The notes under the pieces were generated by a model. That model had not been told where the DNA came from, did not search any database, and was given only the letters and a program-made list of their open reading frames with translations. DNA of 64,000 nucleotides from JAXHMM01 sp964528445 (GTDB lineage Bacteria > Bacteroidota > Rhodothermia > Balneolales > Balneolaceae): contig CAZGSL010000008.1 in assembly GCA_964528445.1 (NCBI GenBank), positions 8,953 to 72,952 of the forward strand, in the 5' to 3' direction. The first letter of the stretch is position 1. Every line of letters starts with the position of its first letter. A program made the position numbers and the translations under genes. Shown in pieces: positions 43,772 through 52,364 of this stretch.

Positions 43772-46195
43772 ATGAAAACCCTAACGCGCTGGCTGCTGTT
43801 CCTGCTGATCCTTGTCGCCGGACTGACGGGGCTGGCCCTCTACTGGACCCTCTACCGTCCCCTGCCCGACTACGAGTCTACCCTCGGTTTTCAGGAACTG
43901 CGGGAGCCCGTGGAGCTGCACTGGGATACGAACGGGGTTCCACACATCTACGCCCGCAACAAACACGACCTCTATTTTGCCCTGGGATACGTTCACGCGC
44001 AGGACCGCCTCTGGCAGATGACCCTGAGCCAGCTGGCGGCGGAGGGGCGTTTCGCCGAATTCCTGGGGGAGGAGATGCTCCCCTACGACCGACTGATGCG
44101 GACGATCGGGTTCCGGCGGGTGGCCCGGCGTACCCTGGAGGGGCTTCCCGACAGTACGCTTGCTGTTCTCCGCGCCTACGCCGACGGGGTGAACGGCTAT
44201 ACGGAGCGAAACGAAAAGTCCCTTCCCGTCGAATTCTCCCTGGCGGGCATGGAGCCCCTGGAGTGGACGCCCGCACACTCGCTGGCCCTCGCGCGCCTGA
44301 TGGCGTGGGAGCTGAACCTCTCGTGGAAAGCCGAGATTGCCAACGCGCTCCTGGCGGAGAGGCTCTCGCCTGCGCACTATCGTGAGCTTTTCCCCGGACG
44401 CGAGGCCGGGTTGACGGAAGGGGCGGAATCCGTACTGGGAGCGGCGGAGCTCAACGAGGACCTCCGCCGTATCCTGGGATACGGGGGAACCCGGATGGGG
44501 AGCAATGCGTGGGCGGTGGATTCCGGCAGAACCGCCACCGGCTACCCCCTGCTCGCCGGCGATCCCCACCTGGCGCTCGACATCCCCGGCAAATGGTACG
44601 AGGCCCACCTCAGCCTGGACGGACGGAATCTCTCGGGGGCCACCCTGGCCGGGACCCCGGCCGTGATACTGGGCCGGAACGACCACCTGGCTTGGTCGTT
44701 TACCAACGTCATGCTCGACGACACCGACTTTTTCGTGGAACGCCTCCATCCCGACGACCCCGGACGCTACGTGGCCGACAGCCTGGAGGGCGAGGCGGTC
44801 TACGAGCAGTTCGAGGAACAGCAGGAGGTGATTCGCGTCCGCGGAGCGGACGACACCCTGTTTACCCGCCGGGTGAGCCGGCACGGGCCGGTCATCAGCG
44901 ACGTCCACCCGGATTCCGCTGAAATAGAGGACCGGGTGGTGGCCATGAAGTGGACCGGCCTTGAAAGCGGCTCCGAGCTGCAGGCGCTGCTGGGGATGGG
45001 ATGGGCCCGCAGCCGCGGGGAGTTCCTGGAGGCTGCCCGCCTCTTTCGGGTCCCCGCCCAGCACGCCATCTACGCGGACAGGGAGGGGAACATCGGACGC
45101 TACACCCTCGCGGGAGTTCCCCGGCGGGACGGCAACCCGGTGGCGTTCCGCCCGGGCTGGGACCCCACGGCCGACTGGAACGGGTACGTCCCCTTCGGGG
45201 AGCTGCCCCGCACGGAAAATCCGGCGAGGGGATGGGTCGCCAACGCCAACAACGCGTTCGCCGATGCGGAATATTCCCACTATCTCTCCGAATACTGGCA
45301 CGTAAACAGCCGATACAATCGCATCCGGGAAACCCTGGAGGAGAACGAAACGGCCTCTCCCGCCCTCTTCCAGGCCATGCAGAACGACACCTACTCGCCT
45401 TACGCGGCCGATATGGTGGCGTACATCCTCCCCGTCCTGCGTTCCGCCGGCGGACAGGAGCTCGATACCGCCGTCTCCTACCTGGAAAACTGGGACTTCA
45501 CCTATTTGCCCTCGGAAACAGCCGCCTCCATCATGGAAACCTTCCTGGTGCATTTCGGGCGGAACGTCCTGGAAGACGAGATGGGGGAGAGCCTCTACGC
45601 CTCCTTCGTGCGGTTCTCGGGACAGCCGGCCCGGGCCCTTCAGCGTTTCCGCAGGCAGGGCAGCGTATTTTTTGACGACGTCAACACACCTGAACAGGAG
45701 ACGGAGCGCGACATGATCCTGCGCAGCATGCGGGAGGCCCTGGACCGGCTGCGCGCGAACTACGGGCCGGAACCGGTGGAGTGGCGCTGGGAACAGCTTC
45801 ACACCCTGACGCTGCGTCCCCCGCTCTTCGGGGAGGCGGCCCGGGATTCCGCCGCACCGGCCTCTCTTCGCCTGATCGTCAACAATCTGCTGAGCAAGGG
45901 ACCCTACCCGGCCGGGGGACACGCCATGAGCCTGAACAACGGGGAGTACCGGTGGAACGACCCCTTTGAAATGGTCCTGGGACCCTCTATCCGCCGCATT
46001 GTCGATTTCGCGGAACCGGGGCGTACCCTCTCTATTCTTCCCACCGGACAGTCCGGGAATCCCCTCTCGACCTTCTACGGCGACCAGACCGAACGCTGGC
46101 TGGACGGGGAGTACAAGGATCTGTACAGGGACAGCACCCTCTTCCGTCAGACCCGCGTGCGCACCATGAGGCTGCTTCCGGAGGAGGGGCGCTGA
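43772..46195 (+). CDS. penicillin acylase family (Ntn-hydrolase) protein
   Basis: An 807-residue self-processing amidase of the periplasm. An N-terminal hydrophobic segment (about 7-25) serves as signal or anchor. The alpha chain precedes the nucleophile Ser244 in GSNAWAV; processing should cut Gly243-Ser244 to expose the serine. Further family marks are YVHAQDRLWQM, the GDPHLALDIPGKWYEAHL stretch after the nucleophile and NDHLAWSFTNVMLD. Such enzymes often hydrolyse acyl-homoserine lactones or other N-acyl amides rather than penicillin. It is followed 99 bases later by the GH3/beta-lactamase gene. Confidence 0.92.
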   Translation: MKTLTRWLLFLLILVAGLTGLALYWTLYRPLPDYESTLGFQELREPVELHWDTNGVPHIYARNKHDLYFALGYVHAQDRLWQMTLSQLAAEGRFAEFLGEEMLPYDRLMRTIGFRRVARRTLEGLPDSTLAVLRAYADGVNGYTERNEKSLPVEFSLAGMEPLEWTPAHSLALARLMAWELNLSWKAEIANALLAERLSPAHYRELFPGREAGLTEGAESVLGAAELNEDLRRILGYGGTRMGSNAWAVDSGRTATGYPLLAGDPHLALDIPGKWYEAHLSLDGRNLSGATLAGTPAVILGRNDHLAWSFTNVMLDDTDFFVERLHPDDPGRYVADSLEGEAVYEQFEEQQEVIRVRGADDTLFTRRVSRHGPVISDVHPDSAEIEDRVVAMKWTGLESGSELQALLGMGWARSRGEFLEAARLFRVPAQHAIYADREGNIGRYTLAGVPRRDGNPVAFRPGWDPTADWNGYVPFGELPRTENPARGWVANANNAFADAEYSHYLSEYWHVNSRYNRIRETLEENETASPALFQAMQNDTYSPYAADMVAYILPVLRSAGGQELDTAVSYLENWDFTYLPSETAASIMETFLVHFGRNVLEDEMGESLYASFVRFSGQPARALQRFRRQGSVFFDDVNTPEQETERDMILRSMREALDRLRANYGPEPVEWRWEQLHTLTLRPPLFGEAARDSAAPASLRLIVNNLLSKGPYPAGGHAMSLNNGEYRWNDPFEMVLGPSIRRIVDFAEPGRTLSILPTGQSGNPLSTFYGDQTERWLDGEYKDLYRDSTLFRQTRVRTMRLLPEEGR

Positions 46196-46230
46196 AGCCG
46201 TTCCGGTTCTGATTTGTCAGGCTTTTATTC

Positions 46231-46239
46231 TATATTTTG
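46231..46239 (+). promoter_or_regulatory. possible -7 element before the GH3/beta-lactamase gene
   Basis: TATATTTTG lies 55 bases before the ATG; it is TAnnTTTG with one extra base. A TTTG at 46213-46216 is 14 bases upstream, closer than the usual spacing. Weak match. Confidence 0.3.
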
Positions 46240-46248
46240 CCTGTGATA

Positions 46249-46263
46249 TCCGCCGCAGGCGGA
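46249..46263. repeat. TCCGCC-GCA-GGCGGA palindromic repeat
   Basis: A 6-bp perfect inverted repeat with a 3-base loop, in the leader between the possible promoter and the GH3/beta-lactamase start. The arms match those of the hairpin inserted in the tRNA-Asn pseudogene near 63.85 kb. Confidence 0.5.
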
Positions 46264-46294
46264 ACGCGTCAAAGGATTTCAGCATCACCCGCAG

Positions 46295-49288
46295 ATGAAC
46301 ACCCGCACGTTCCATCCCCTTGCCCTTCCCGGACCGCTGCCCCTGGCATGCCTGGCCCTGCTGTTGCTGGCTATGGCCTGTACGCCCGGACGTGAGACGG
46401 CCGGGGAGCGGGAGGACCCCGAGATGGAACAGGAGAGCGTCCTCGAGCAGGTGGACTCCACCCGTGCCGCCCCCGAACCCGACGACAGGGCGCCGGCGGA
46501 TTCCGTGGAGGAGGAGGCGGGAGAACGCCCGGCGGCCGACAAAACAGATATAACCCGGCTCCTGGAGAACATGAGCCTGGAAGAGAAGATCGGACAGCTG
46601 TTTTTCATCTCGGCCGAAGGAGAGTTTTACAGCGAGGACGACGCCCGGTACCGTGATCTTCTCTCGCGGATCAGGGAGTACGGGGTGGGCGGAGTTATCT
46701 TCTTCCGCGGCGACATATACGGGCAGGCCATTCTGACCAACCGGCTGCAATCCGTCAGCGAGATACCCCTATGGATCACCCAGGACATGGAGTACGGGGC
46801 CGCCATGCGCGTGAGCGGAACCACCCGGATTGTTCCCGCCATGGGCGTTGCGGCGACCGGTAACCCCGACTACGCCTTCTGGGCGGGGAAAATAACGGCG
46901 CGGGAGGCCAAGGCGCTGGGGGTACACCAGGTTTACGCCCCGGTACTGGACGTGAATAACAACCCGGACAACCCGGTGATCAACGTCCGCTCGTTTGGCG
47001 GAGATCCCGAGGAGGTGGCCCGTTTCGGCAACCGCTTCATAGAGGGGGTGCAGTCCGAGAACATGCTCGCGACGGGCAAGCATTTTCCGGGCCACGGCGA
47101 CACCGACGTGGATTCCCATATATCCCTGCCCGTCATTCCGTTCGGGTACGAACGGCTCGACAGCCTGGAGCTGGTCCCCTTCCGCTCAGCCATACAAAAC
47201 GGGCTGGGCAGCATCATGAGTGCGCATATCGCATTCCCGGAACTGGGAGAGAACCCCCAGCTCCCGGCCACCATGGACGGGAGGATCCTCTCCGGCATCC
47301 TGCGGGACTCCCTCGGCTTTGACGGACTGGTGGTCACCGACGGACTGGAGATGAGCGGCATCGCTTCCCACTACTCCCCCGGAGAGGCGGTAGTGCGGTC
47401 GCTGAAGGCCGGCGCCGATGTCATGCTTCTCAGCCCGGACATGATTACGGCCGTAAACGAGGTGAAACGCGCCGTCGAGCGGGGTGAACTCTCCGAACAG
47501 CGGATTGACCACTCTGTCCGCAAGCTGCTGGAGCTGAAAAACCGGCGCGGCCTGTTCGGGCGGGGAGAGGTGGATCTCGACGAGCTGAGCAGGCGCATCC
47601 ATACCCTGGAACACCGGCTGGTGGCCGGGGAGATCAGCCGGAGGTCGCTCACCCTTGTCAAGAATGAAGGAGATATCCTCCCCATCCGCGCCGCGGAGTA
47701 CCCGCGGGTGACGGTTATCTCGGTGGCGGACGATGAATCGGGGCGAACCGGCAGCGGACTGGGACGTCTTTTCGGCCAGTACCATCCCAACGTGGATTTT
47801 CACGTGCTGGACCAGAGAAGCGGGAGCGAGGAGAAACGCGAGATTCTGCAGGACGCCAGGGAAGCCGACCTTGTGGTGATCGGTTCGTTCATCTACGTGC
47901 GTTCGGGACAGCCGGTACAGCTCGACGACGACCAGCTGGATTTTCTCCGGCAGGTCACCTCCTCCCGTCCCTCGGCGCTGATCGCTTTCGGCAACCCCTA
48001 TGTGGTGAGGGACCTGCCTGAGACCGACGTCCAGATGATGGCCTGGTCGGCCAGCGGCGATCAGGTTGAGAGCGTGGTGCCCGCCCTTTTCGGCGGCTCC
48101 CGCATCGACGGACGCCTCCCGATGGAGATTCCCGGCATGTACGAATCCGGCTATGGGCTGACCCTTCCCCAGACCACCCTCCGTCCCGGGCTCCCGGAGA
48201 GCGTAGGACTCTCGAGCGATTCCCTCCGGCGGGTGGAGGGCATCATGAGGGAGGCTGTATTTGATTCGACGTTTCCCGGCGGGACGGTCACCGTGGTAAA
48301 AGACGGTGTGGTGGCCTACCAGGAGGGATTTGGCTACCACACCTACGATAAAACGGAGGCCGTCAGCGGTTCGGACATCTACGACCTGGCCTCCCTTACC
48401 AAGGTGGTCGCCACCACGGCGGCGGTTATGAAACTGGTGGACGAACGCGAAATCAGTCTCAGCGACTCGGTCGGTACGTACATCCCCGAATTCAAAAACG
48501 GCTCAAAACAGAAGATTACCCTGCGCCATCTCCTGCTTCACACTTCGGGGCTCCCCCCCTTCCGTGTCTATGTGGACTCCCTCAGCGAACGCGAAGAGAT
48601 CCTGGAGGCGGTCAGGAACGAGCCGCTCACCTCCGAACCGGGTGAAAAATACGTCTACAGTGATCTCGGCTACATCCTGCTTGGGGAAATCGTGGAGCAG
48701 GTAAGCGGGGAGTCGCTCGACCGCTACACGCGGCGGGAGTTCTACCATCCCTTGGATATGAACGCCACCTATTTCAATCCCTCCCGGTTGGGTTCCTGGT
48801 TCACCCGACGCATTCCCCCCACCGAAATCGATACGGTCTACCGCCAGAAGACCGTACATGCGGAGGTGCACGACGAACGCGCCTGGTATCTTGACGGGGT
48901 GGCGGGACACGCCGGACTCTTCTCCAGCGGACCGGATCTGGCCGCGTTCGCCCAGATGCTGCTGAACGAGGGACGTTACGGGGGAGTACGATACCTGAAC
49001 GAATCGACCGTACGAAGGTTTACCACCAACCAGTCCCCCCTGAACAACCGGGGACTGGGTTTCGACCGGAAGAGTGACGGGTTCAGTTCGGCGGGCTCCC
49101 TCACCAGCCGACGCACCTACGGGCACCTCGGGTTCACGGGCACCAGCTTCTGGATTGACCCCCGACGAGACCTGGCAATCATCATCCTGACGAACCGGAC
49201 CTGGCCGAACCGCTCCTACGGTGAGCGGATCAGCCGGATCCGCGCCGCCGTGGCCGACGCGGTGGTCTCCTCAATCACCGGTTTATGA
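46295..49288 (+). CDS. GH3 beta-N-acetylhexosaminidase fused to serine beta-lactamase-like domain, lipoprotein
   Basis: A 997-residue envelope protein with two hydrolase domains. Signal peptide and lipobox end at Cys29 (LAMAC). A Ser/Glu/Asp-rich linker (30-85) leads to a GH3 domain (about 86-430) of NagZ type, with KHFPGHGDT (262-270) and nucleophile Asp349 in VTDGLEMSG. A GH3 C-terminal sandwich (about 440-620) follows. Residues about 635-990 are a class C beta-lactamase/DD-peptidase-like domain with SLTK (700-703), YSD (788-790) and HLGFTG. It could cut muropeptide sugar and peptide bonds in one protein. Its stop overlaps the next start (ATGA). Confidence 0.9.
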   Translation: MNTRTFHPLALPGPLPLACLALLLLAMACTPGRETAGEREDPEMEQESVLEQVDSTRAAPEPDDRAPADSVEEEAGERPAADKTDITRLLENMSLEEKIGQLFFISAEGEFYSEDDARYRDLLSRIREYGVGGVIFFRGDIYGQAILTNRLQSVSEIPLWITQDMEYGAAMRVSGTTRIVPAMGVAATGNPDYAFWAGKITAREAKALGVHQVYAPVLDVNNNPDNPVINVRSFGGDPEEVARFGNRFIEGVQSENMLATGKHFPGHGDTDVDSHISLPVIPFGYERLDSLELVPFRSAIQNGLGSIMSAHIAFPELGENPQLPATMDGRILSGILRDSLGFDGLVVTDGLEMSGIASHYSPGEAVVRSLKAGADVMLLSPDMITAVNEVKRAVERGELSEQRIDHSVRKLLELKNRRGLFGRGEVDLDELSRRIHTLEHRLVAGEISRRSLTLVKNEGDILPIRAAEYPRVTVISVADDESGRTGSGLGRLFGQYHPNVDFHVLDQRSGSEEKREILQDAREADLVVIGSFIYVRSGQPVQLDDDQLDFLRQVTSSRPSALIAFGNPYVVRDLPETDVQMMAWSASGDQVESVVPALFGGSRIDGRLPMEIPGMYESGYGLTLPQTTLRPGLPESVGLSSDSLRRVEGIMREAVFDSTFPGGTVTVVKDGVVAYQEGFGYHTYDKTEAVSGSDIYDLASLTKVVATTAAVMKLVDEREISLSDSVGTYIPEFKNGSKQKITLRHLLLHTSGLPPFRVYVDSLSEREEILEAVRNEPLTSEPGEKYVYSDLGYILLGEIVEQVSGESLDRYTRREFYHPLDMNATYFNPSRLGSWFTRRIPPTEIDTVYRQKTVHAEVHDERAWYLDGVAGHAGLFSSGPDLAAFAQMLLNEGRYGGVRYLNESTVRRFTTNQSPLNNRGLGFDRKSDGFSSAGSLTSRRTYGHLGFTGTSFWIDPRRDLAIIILTNRTWPNRSYGERISRIRAAVADAVVSSITGL

Positions 49289-50028
49289 CACTCTCCGAAC
49301 TGCGAGCCCGATCCCACGTCCCCTACTCCGGCCGTGCCTCATGCGCACTGACCGAAAGCGAGTCGGGTGACCTGTTTCCCGGCGTCCGTGTGGAGAGCAT
49401 ATCCTTTCCTCTGACCATCTCCGCCGCCCGGGGCGCCCTTTTCCACTGCCTGAGCGAGGGACACAATCCTCGAAAAATCTACGTAGAAGAGGACCGCACG
49501 GAGCAGGCGGAGACCTGGCATAAGGAGTTCGGCCTGCAGCTCCTTTCGCTGGACGACCTGCCATCCTCCCATGACAACCCGGAGCGGCCGGAAGACCCAC
49601 CTGTCTCCTGCCATAATTCGATCATCCCGGAGGTCGCTTCCGTTGTTGATCTGCTTGCGGACCTCCACGAAAGGGCCGTAGTTCCCCACTCCGCTTTCCC
49701 GGTCTCGGTCCTGCTCCAAAGCGATCGAGGTTGGTTCGGCGGCGTCAACCTGGAGTGCGGCGACTGGAGCAGGGGACTCTGCGGGGAGCGCGTGGCGGTC
49801 GCGAAAGCCCTGGCATCGGGAGCAAAGCATCTCCACAGCCTTCACATATACGCCAGGGACGGGGAGTTCAGCAGTCCCTGCGGAGCCTGCCGCCAGGTGC
49901 TGGCCGAACAGATGTACGGGGGACGCGTCTGCCTGTACCACTCCGACAAAAGCCGCTCCGATTTTTACGTCCGGGACCTGCTCCCGTACGGTTTCCACGC
50001 TTCTTCATTAAAAAAGGAAAAAGAGTGA
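49285..50028 (+). CDS. cdd: two-lobed cytidine deaminase with degenerate N-terminal lobe
   Basis: A 247-residue protein with two cytidine-deaminase repeats. The C-terminal lobe (about 112-245) keeps the zinc site: Cys166 and Glu168 in LCGERVA, and Cys199/Cys202 in PCGACR. The N-terminal lobe (about 8-90) is recognisable by VPYSGRASCAL and FPLTISAARGAL, but the CAE motif is SAA (46-48) and no PCxxC follows, so it cannot bind zinc. E. coli Cdd is also two-lobed but has its active site in the N-terminal lobe; here the order is reversed. The reaction would be cytidine to uridine. It overlaps the preceding stop and the following start by 4 bases. Confidence 0.82.
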   Translation: MTLSELRARSHVPYSGRASCALTESESGDLFPGVRVESISFPLTISAARGALFHCLSEGHNPRKIYVEEDRTEQAETWHKEFGLQLLSLDDLPSSHDNPERPEDPPVSCHNSIIPEVASVVDLLADLHERAVVPHSAFPVSVLLQSDRGWFGGVNLECGDWSRGLCGERVAVAKALASGAKHLHSLHIYARDGEFSSPCGACRQVLAEQMYGGRVCLYHSDKSRSDFYVRDLLPYGFHASSLKKEKE

Positions 50029-50672
50029 AATACCTGGCCGTACTCGATTACGACCACATGGACGACGGCGTATTCCTCAGCTCCCTGGCTCGGTCCCTCA
50101 CCTCGGTCGACCTTTCCGATATTATGCTCCTGCACGGGGAGAGCGTCTATACCGAACGAATTATACAAACCGGGGTGATGCGGGATGAGGCCACCATTCG
50201 CGGAATAAAGGACCTGAACAAGCGGCTTGTCGCCCTGCTGGCCGACGAAGGCGTACCGGCGGTGGGGATCCACGGTTATCAGCGCTCCGTGATCAGGCTG
50301 GAGGAGGAGACCCTGCAGCTGGACCGCGACTACCTGGAGAAGCTGCCCGGCGGTCCCCTCACCCTGATCTCCACCCTCGTGAAGACACCGGGCAGGGAGG
50401 ATCCGGTGGCGGTCTCCCTGCCGCGGATGACCCGCTTCCTTAAGAGCAGACTGGACCCCAAGGAGGTGTTCCTTTTCGCGAAATCGGAGGAGAGCGAAAT
50501 TTTCACCGAATCCTTTCCCACCGACCCGGTCAGATGGGAGGAAATGGACCCGGAATTCCGGGAAGAGATGATTCCCGCGGAGTTCCGAGATTTCGGCCTT
50601 CCGGTACGCCTGACCACCGCCGGTGCGTTCCAAAACATCCCTGATCTGGGCCAAACGAGGCAAATATTGTAG
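50025..50672 (+). CDS. amino-acid-kinase-fold-like protein, function unknown
   Basis: A 215-residue protein that faintly resembles acetylglutamate kinase. LLHGESVYTERI (35-46) lines up with the HGGGP region, IKDLNKRLVALLADEGVPAVGIHG (61-84) with the helix and strand containing NKELVALL...AVGL, and DPKEVFLFAKSEESEIF with the LILLTDVPGV strand. The Gly-rich loops and the usual catalytic Lys are not clear, so it may be a binding protein of that fold rather than a kinase. The GTG at 50025 is embedded in the deaminase stop (GTGA) and has an AAGGA ribosome-binding site 7 bases upstream. The fold call is uncertain. Confidence 0.6.
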   Translation: MKYLAVLDYDHMDDGVFLSSLARSLTSVDLSDIMLLHGESVYTERIIQTGVMRDEATIRGIKDLNKRLVALLADEGVPAVGIHGYQRSVIRLEEETLQLDRDYLEKLPGGPLTLISTLVKTPGREDPVAVSLPRMTRFLKSRLDPKEVFLFAKSEESEIFTESFPTDPVRWEEMDPEFREEMIPAEFRDFGLPVRLTTAGAFQNIPDLGQTRQIL

Positions 50673-50871
50673 ACGTTATCCTCTCCGCCTCCCCCGTTTG
50701 GCCGCATAAAACCCCCTTATCATGCGAAAAAACGGCCTTATTGATTAAAATTGGCCCTTTTAACTTGACAGAACACCTGCATATAACTAGATTCGATTAT
50801 TCGATGTTATTCATATGAGTCGAGCATCGAGGGATTCATTCATGTCAACGCTAATTAAACGGAGTCACATA

Positions 50872-51054
50872 ATGAGCCGATACGATGAAATGCAAGACCT
50901 GTTGGAACAGCTCGAACCCGATATCAACAAGTTCTATAACAAGGGGAACAAGGCAGCCGGAACCCGCGCCCGCAAAACTCTTCAGGCGATGAAGAAAAAA
51001 GCGCAGGAAATTCGAATGGAAATCCAGGAATGGAAAAACACCGGAAGAGTCTGA
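50872..51054 (+). CDS. histone H1-like (Hc1-type) DNA-binding protein
   Basis: A 60-residue basic protein: SRYDEMQDLLEQLEPDINKFY followed by NKGNKAAGTRARKTLQAMKKKAQEIRMEIQEWKN. This matches the short Bacteroidota proteins annotated as histone H1, thought to be nucleoid proteins. GGAG seven bases before the ATG at 50872 fixes this start over an ATG 19 codons upstream. It is followed by a strong terminator, so it is a monocistronic unit. Confidence 0.82.
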   Translation: MSRYDEMQDLLEQLEPDINKFYNKGNKAAGTRARKTLQAMKKKAQEIRMEIQEWKNTGRV

Positions 51055-51078
51055 TCCCGGTTTAAACTCATTCGTTCT

Positions 51079-51115
51079 CCTCCTTCCGACAATCCTCGGG
51101 AGGAGGTTTTTTTTT
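51079..51115 (+). terminator. rho-independent terminator after the H1-like gene
   Basis: CCTCCTTCC (51079-51087) pairs with GGGAGGAGG (51098-51106) over 9 bp, one of them T·G, with a 10-base loop. Nine T residues follow (51107-51115). It separates the H1-like gene from the phosphate operon. Confidence 0.9.
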
Positions 51116-51255
51116 GCCTTTCTTATCTCCTTTTTCCCTCCTCTCTTCCGGCATGCTCTCATCGCCCCTGCAGGATTTGTCCCCAGCCGAAACGCACACC
51201 CTGAAACCAGGAGACTGCATCGATTCGGCTCCTGTACCCCTCAATCGGGGAGCGG

Positions 51256-51294
51256 ATAACAGAGCCTTTATAATTTTTTAACAGTGAGTTAACA
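51256..51294 (+). promoter_or_regulatory. PHO-box-like array of 11-base-phased TTAACA half-sites upstream of pstS
   Basis: Perfect TTAACA copies lie at 51278-51283 and 51289-51294, spaced 11 bases start to start. Imperfect copies fit the same phase upstream: ATAACA at 51256-51261 (22 bases before) and TTTATA at 51267-51272. TTAACA-type repeats of 11-base period bind PhoP in Bacillus, and E. coli PHO boxes use the same period. With pstS 72 bases downstream, this is probably the PhoB/PhoP operator. The rest of the 311-base gap holds the H1 terminator and nothing else that I recognise. Confidence 0.7.
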
Positions 51295-51365
51295 ATGAAA
51301 TAAGCCAGAGGGGATACCTTTAGACGAAAATCATCAGCACAAAAGCTAAACATACTTTGGAGACC

Positions 51366-52322
51366 ATGACCAGACATTGCCAGCTCCTTCTAATTTCATT
51401 AGGACTACTTCTCTCCTCCTGCGGATCCGGGGGGGAATCCGGTACGCAGTCGGACGGAGAAATAAGAATTGACGGATCCAGTACGGTATTTCCCATGACC
51501 GAGGCCATAGCCGAGGAGTATCGGTCGGAGTCCCCGGACACCCGGGTCACCATCGGGGTCTCCGGGACGGGCGGGGGATTCCAGAAATTCCTGCGGGGGG
51601 AGACCGATATCAACAATGCCTCCCGGGCCATACAGCCCAGCGAAAGGGAGCTGGCCGGGGAAAACGGCATCGATTACCTGCAGCTTTCGGTAGCTTTCGA
51701 CGGATTGGCGGTAGTGGTAAATCCGGAAAACGACTGGGCGGATTACTTTACCGTACAGGAACTGCGAACCATATGGGAACCCTCCGCACAGGGTGAAGTA
51801 ACGCAGTGGAGCGATATTCGTCCCGAATGGCCCGAGGAGGAACTCCATCTCTACGGGCCGGGGGTGGCCTCCGGTACGTACGACTACTTTACGGAGGCGG
51901 TCGTCGGCGAAGCGGGTTCCAGCCGGGGCGACTTTACCGCCAGCGAGGACGACAATGTGCTTGTCCAGGGAATCGCAACGGACCGCTACGCCCTCGGCTT
52001 TTTCGGTCTGGCCTACTTCGAGGAGAACCAGGACCGGCTGAGGCTGGTCGGGGTGGACAACGGGCAGGGTCCCGTGGAGCCCTCCGTCGAAACGGTCTCC
52101 AATGGCACCTACAACCCGCTCTCCCGCCCGCTCTTCATCTATGTCTCCGAGTCGGCGGTCCGGAAAGGAAACGTGCGACGGTTTGTGCGTTTTTACCTGG
52201 AACAGGCTCCGGAGCTCTCCCGCCAGATCGGTTACGTGCCGATGCCCGATTCGGCCTACCAGGCCCAGCTGGAAAAATTCAATGCCTTCGCGGACAGCGT
52301 GAATGCCGGCACGGACCAGTAA
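51366..52322 (+). CDS. pstS: phosphate-binding protein PstS, lipoprotein
   Basis: Captures phosphate outside the inner membrane for PstCAB. The 318-residue protein has a lipobox (LLLSSC) after a short signal peptide and the phosphate-binding marks IDGSSTVFPMTEAIAEEY, SGTGGGFQKFLRGETDINNASRAI and GPGVASGTYDYFTEAVVG. It starts at ATG 51366 with GGAG just upstream. It leads the pstSCAB-phoU operon and follows a PHO-box-like array. Confidence 0.96.
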   Translation: MTRHCQLLLISLGLLLSSCGSGGESGTQSDGEIRIDGSSTVFPMTEAIAEEYRSESPDTRVTIGVSGTGGGFQKFLRGETDINNASRAIQPSERELAGENGIDYLQLSVAFDGLAVVVNPENDWADYFTVQELRTIWEPSAQGEVTQWSDIRPEWPEEELHLYGPGVASGTYDYFTEAVVGEAGSSRGDFTASEDDNVLVQGIATDRYALGFFGLAYFEENQDRLRLVGVDNGQGPVEPSVETVSNGTYNPLSRPLFIYVSESAVRKGNVRRFVRFYLEQAPELSRQIGYVPMPDSAYQAQLEKFNAFADSVNAGTDQ

Positions 52323-52364
52323 TTACCGACATTTCCTGCAACCGCAGGTTTTCTTCAAAAAAAG

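Noticed and set aside
51353..51359. TACTTTG just before pstS as a promoter
   Set aside because: It is only 7 bases from the ATG and overlaps the GGAG ribosome-binding site, so it cannot be the -7 element.
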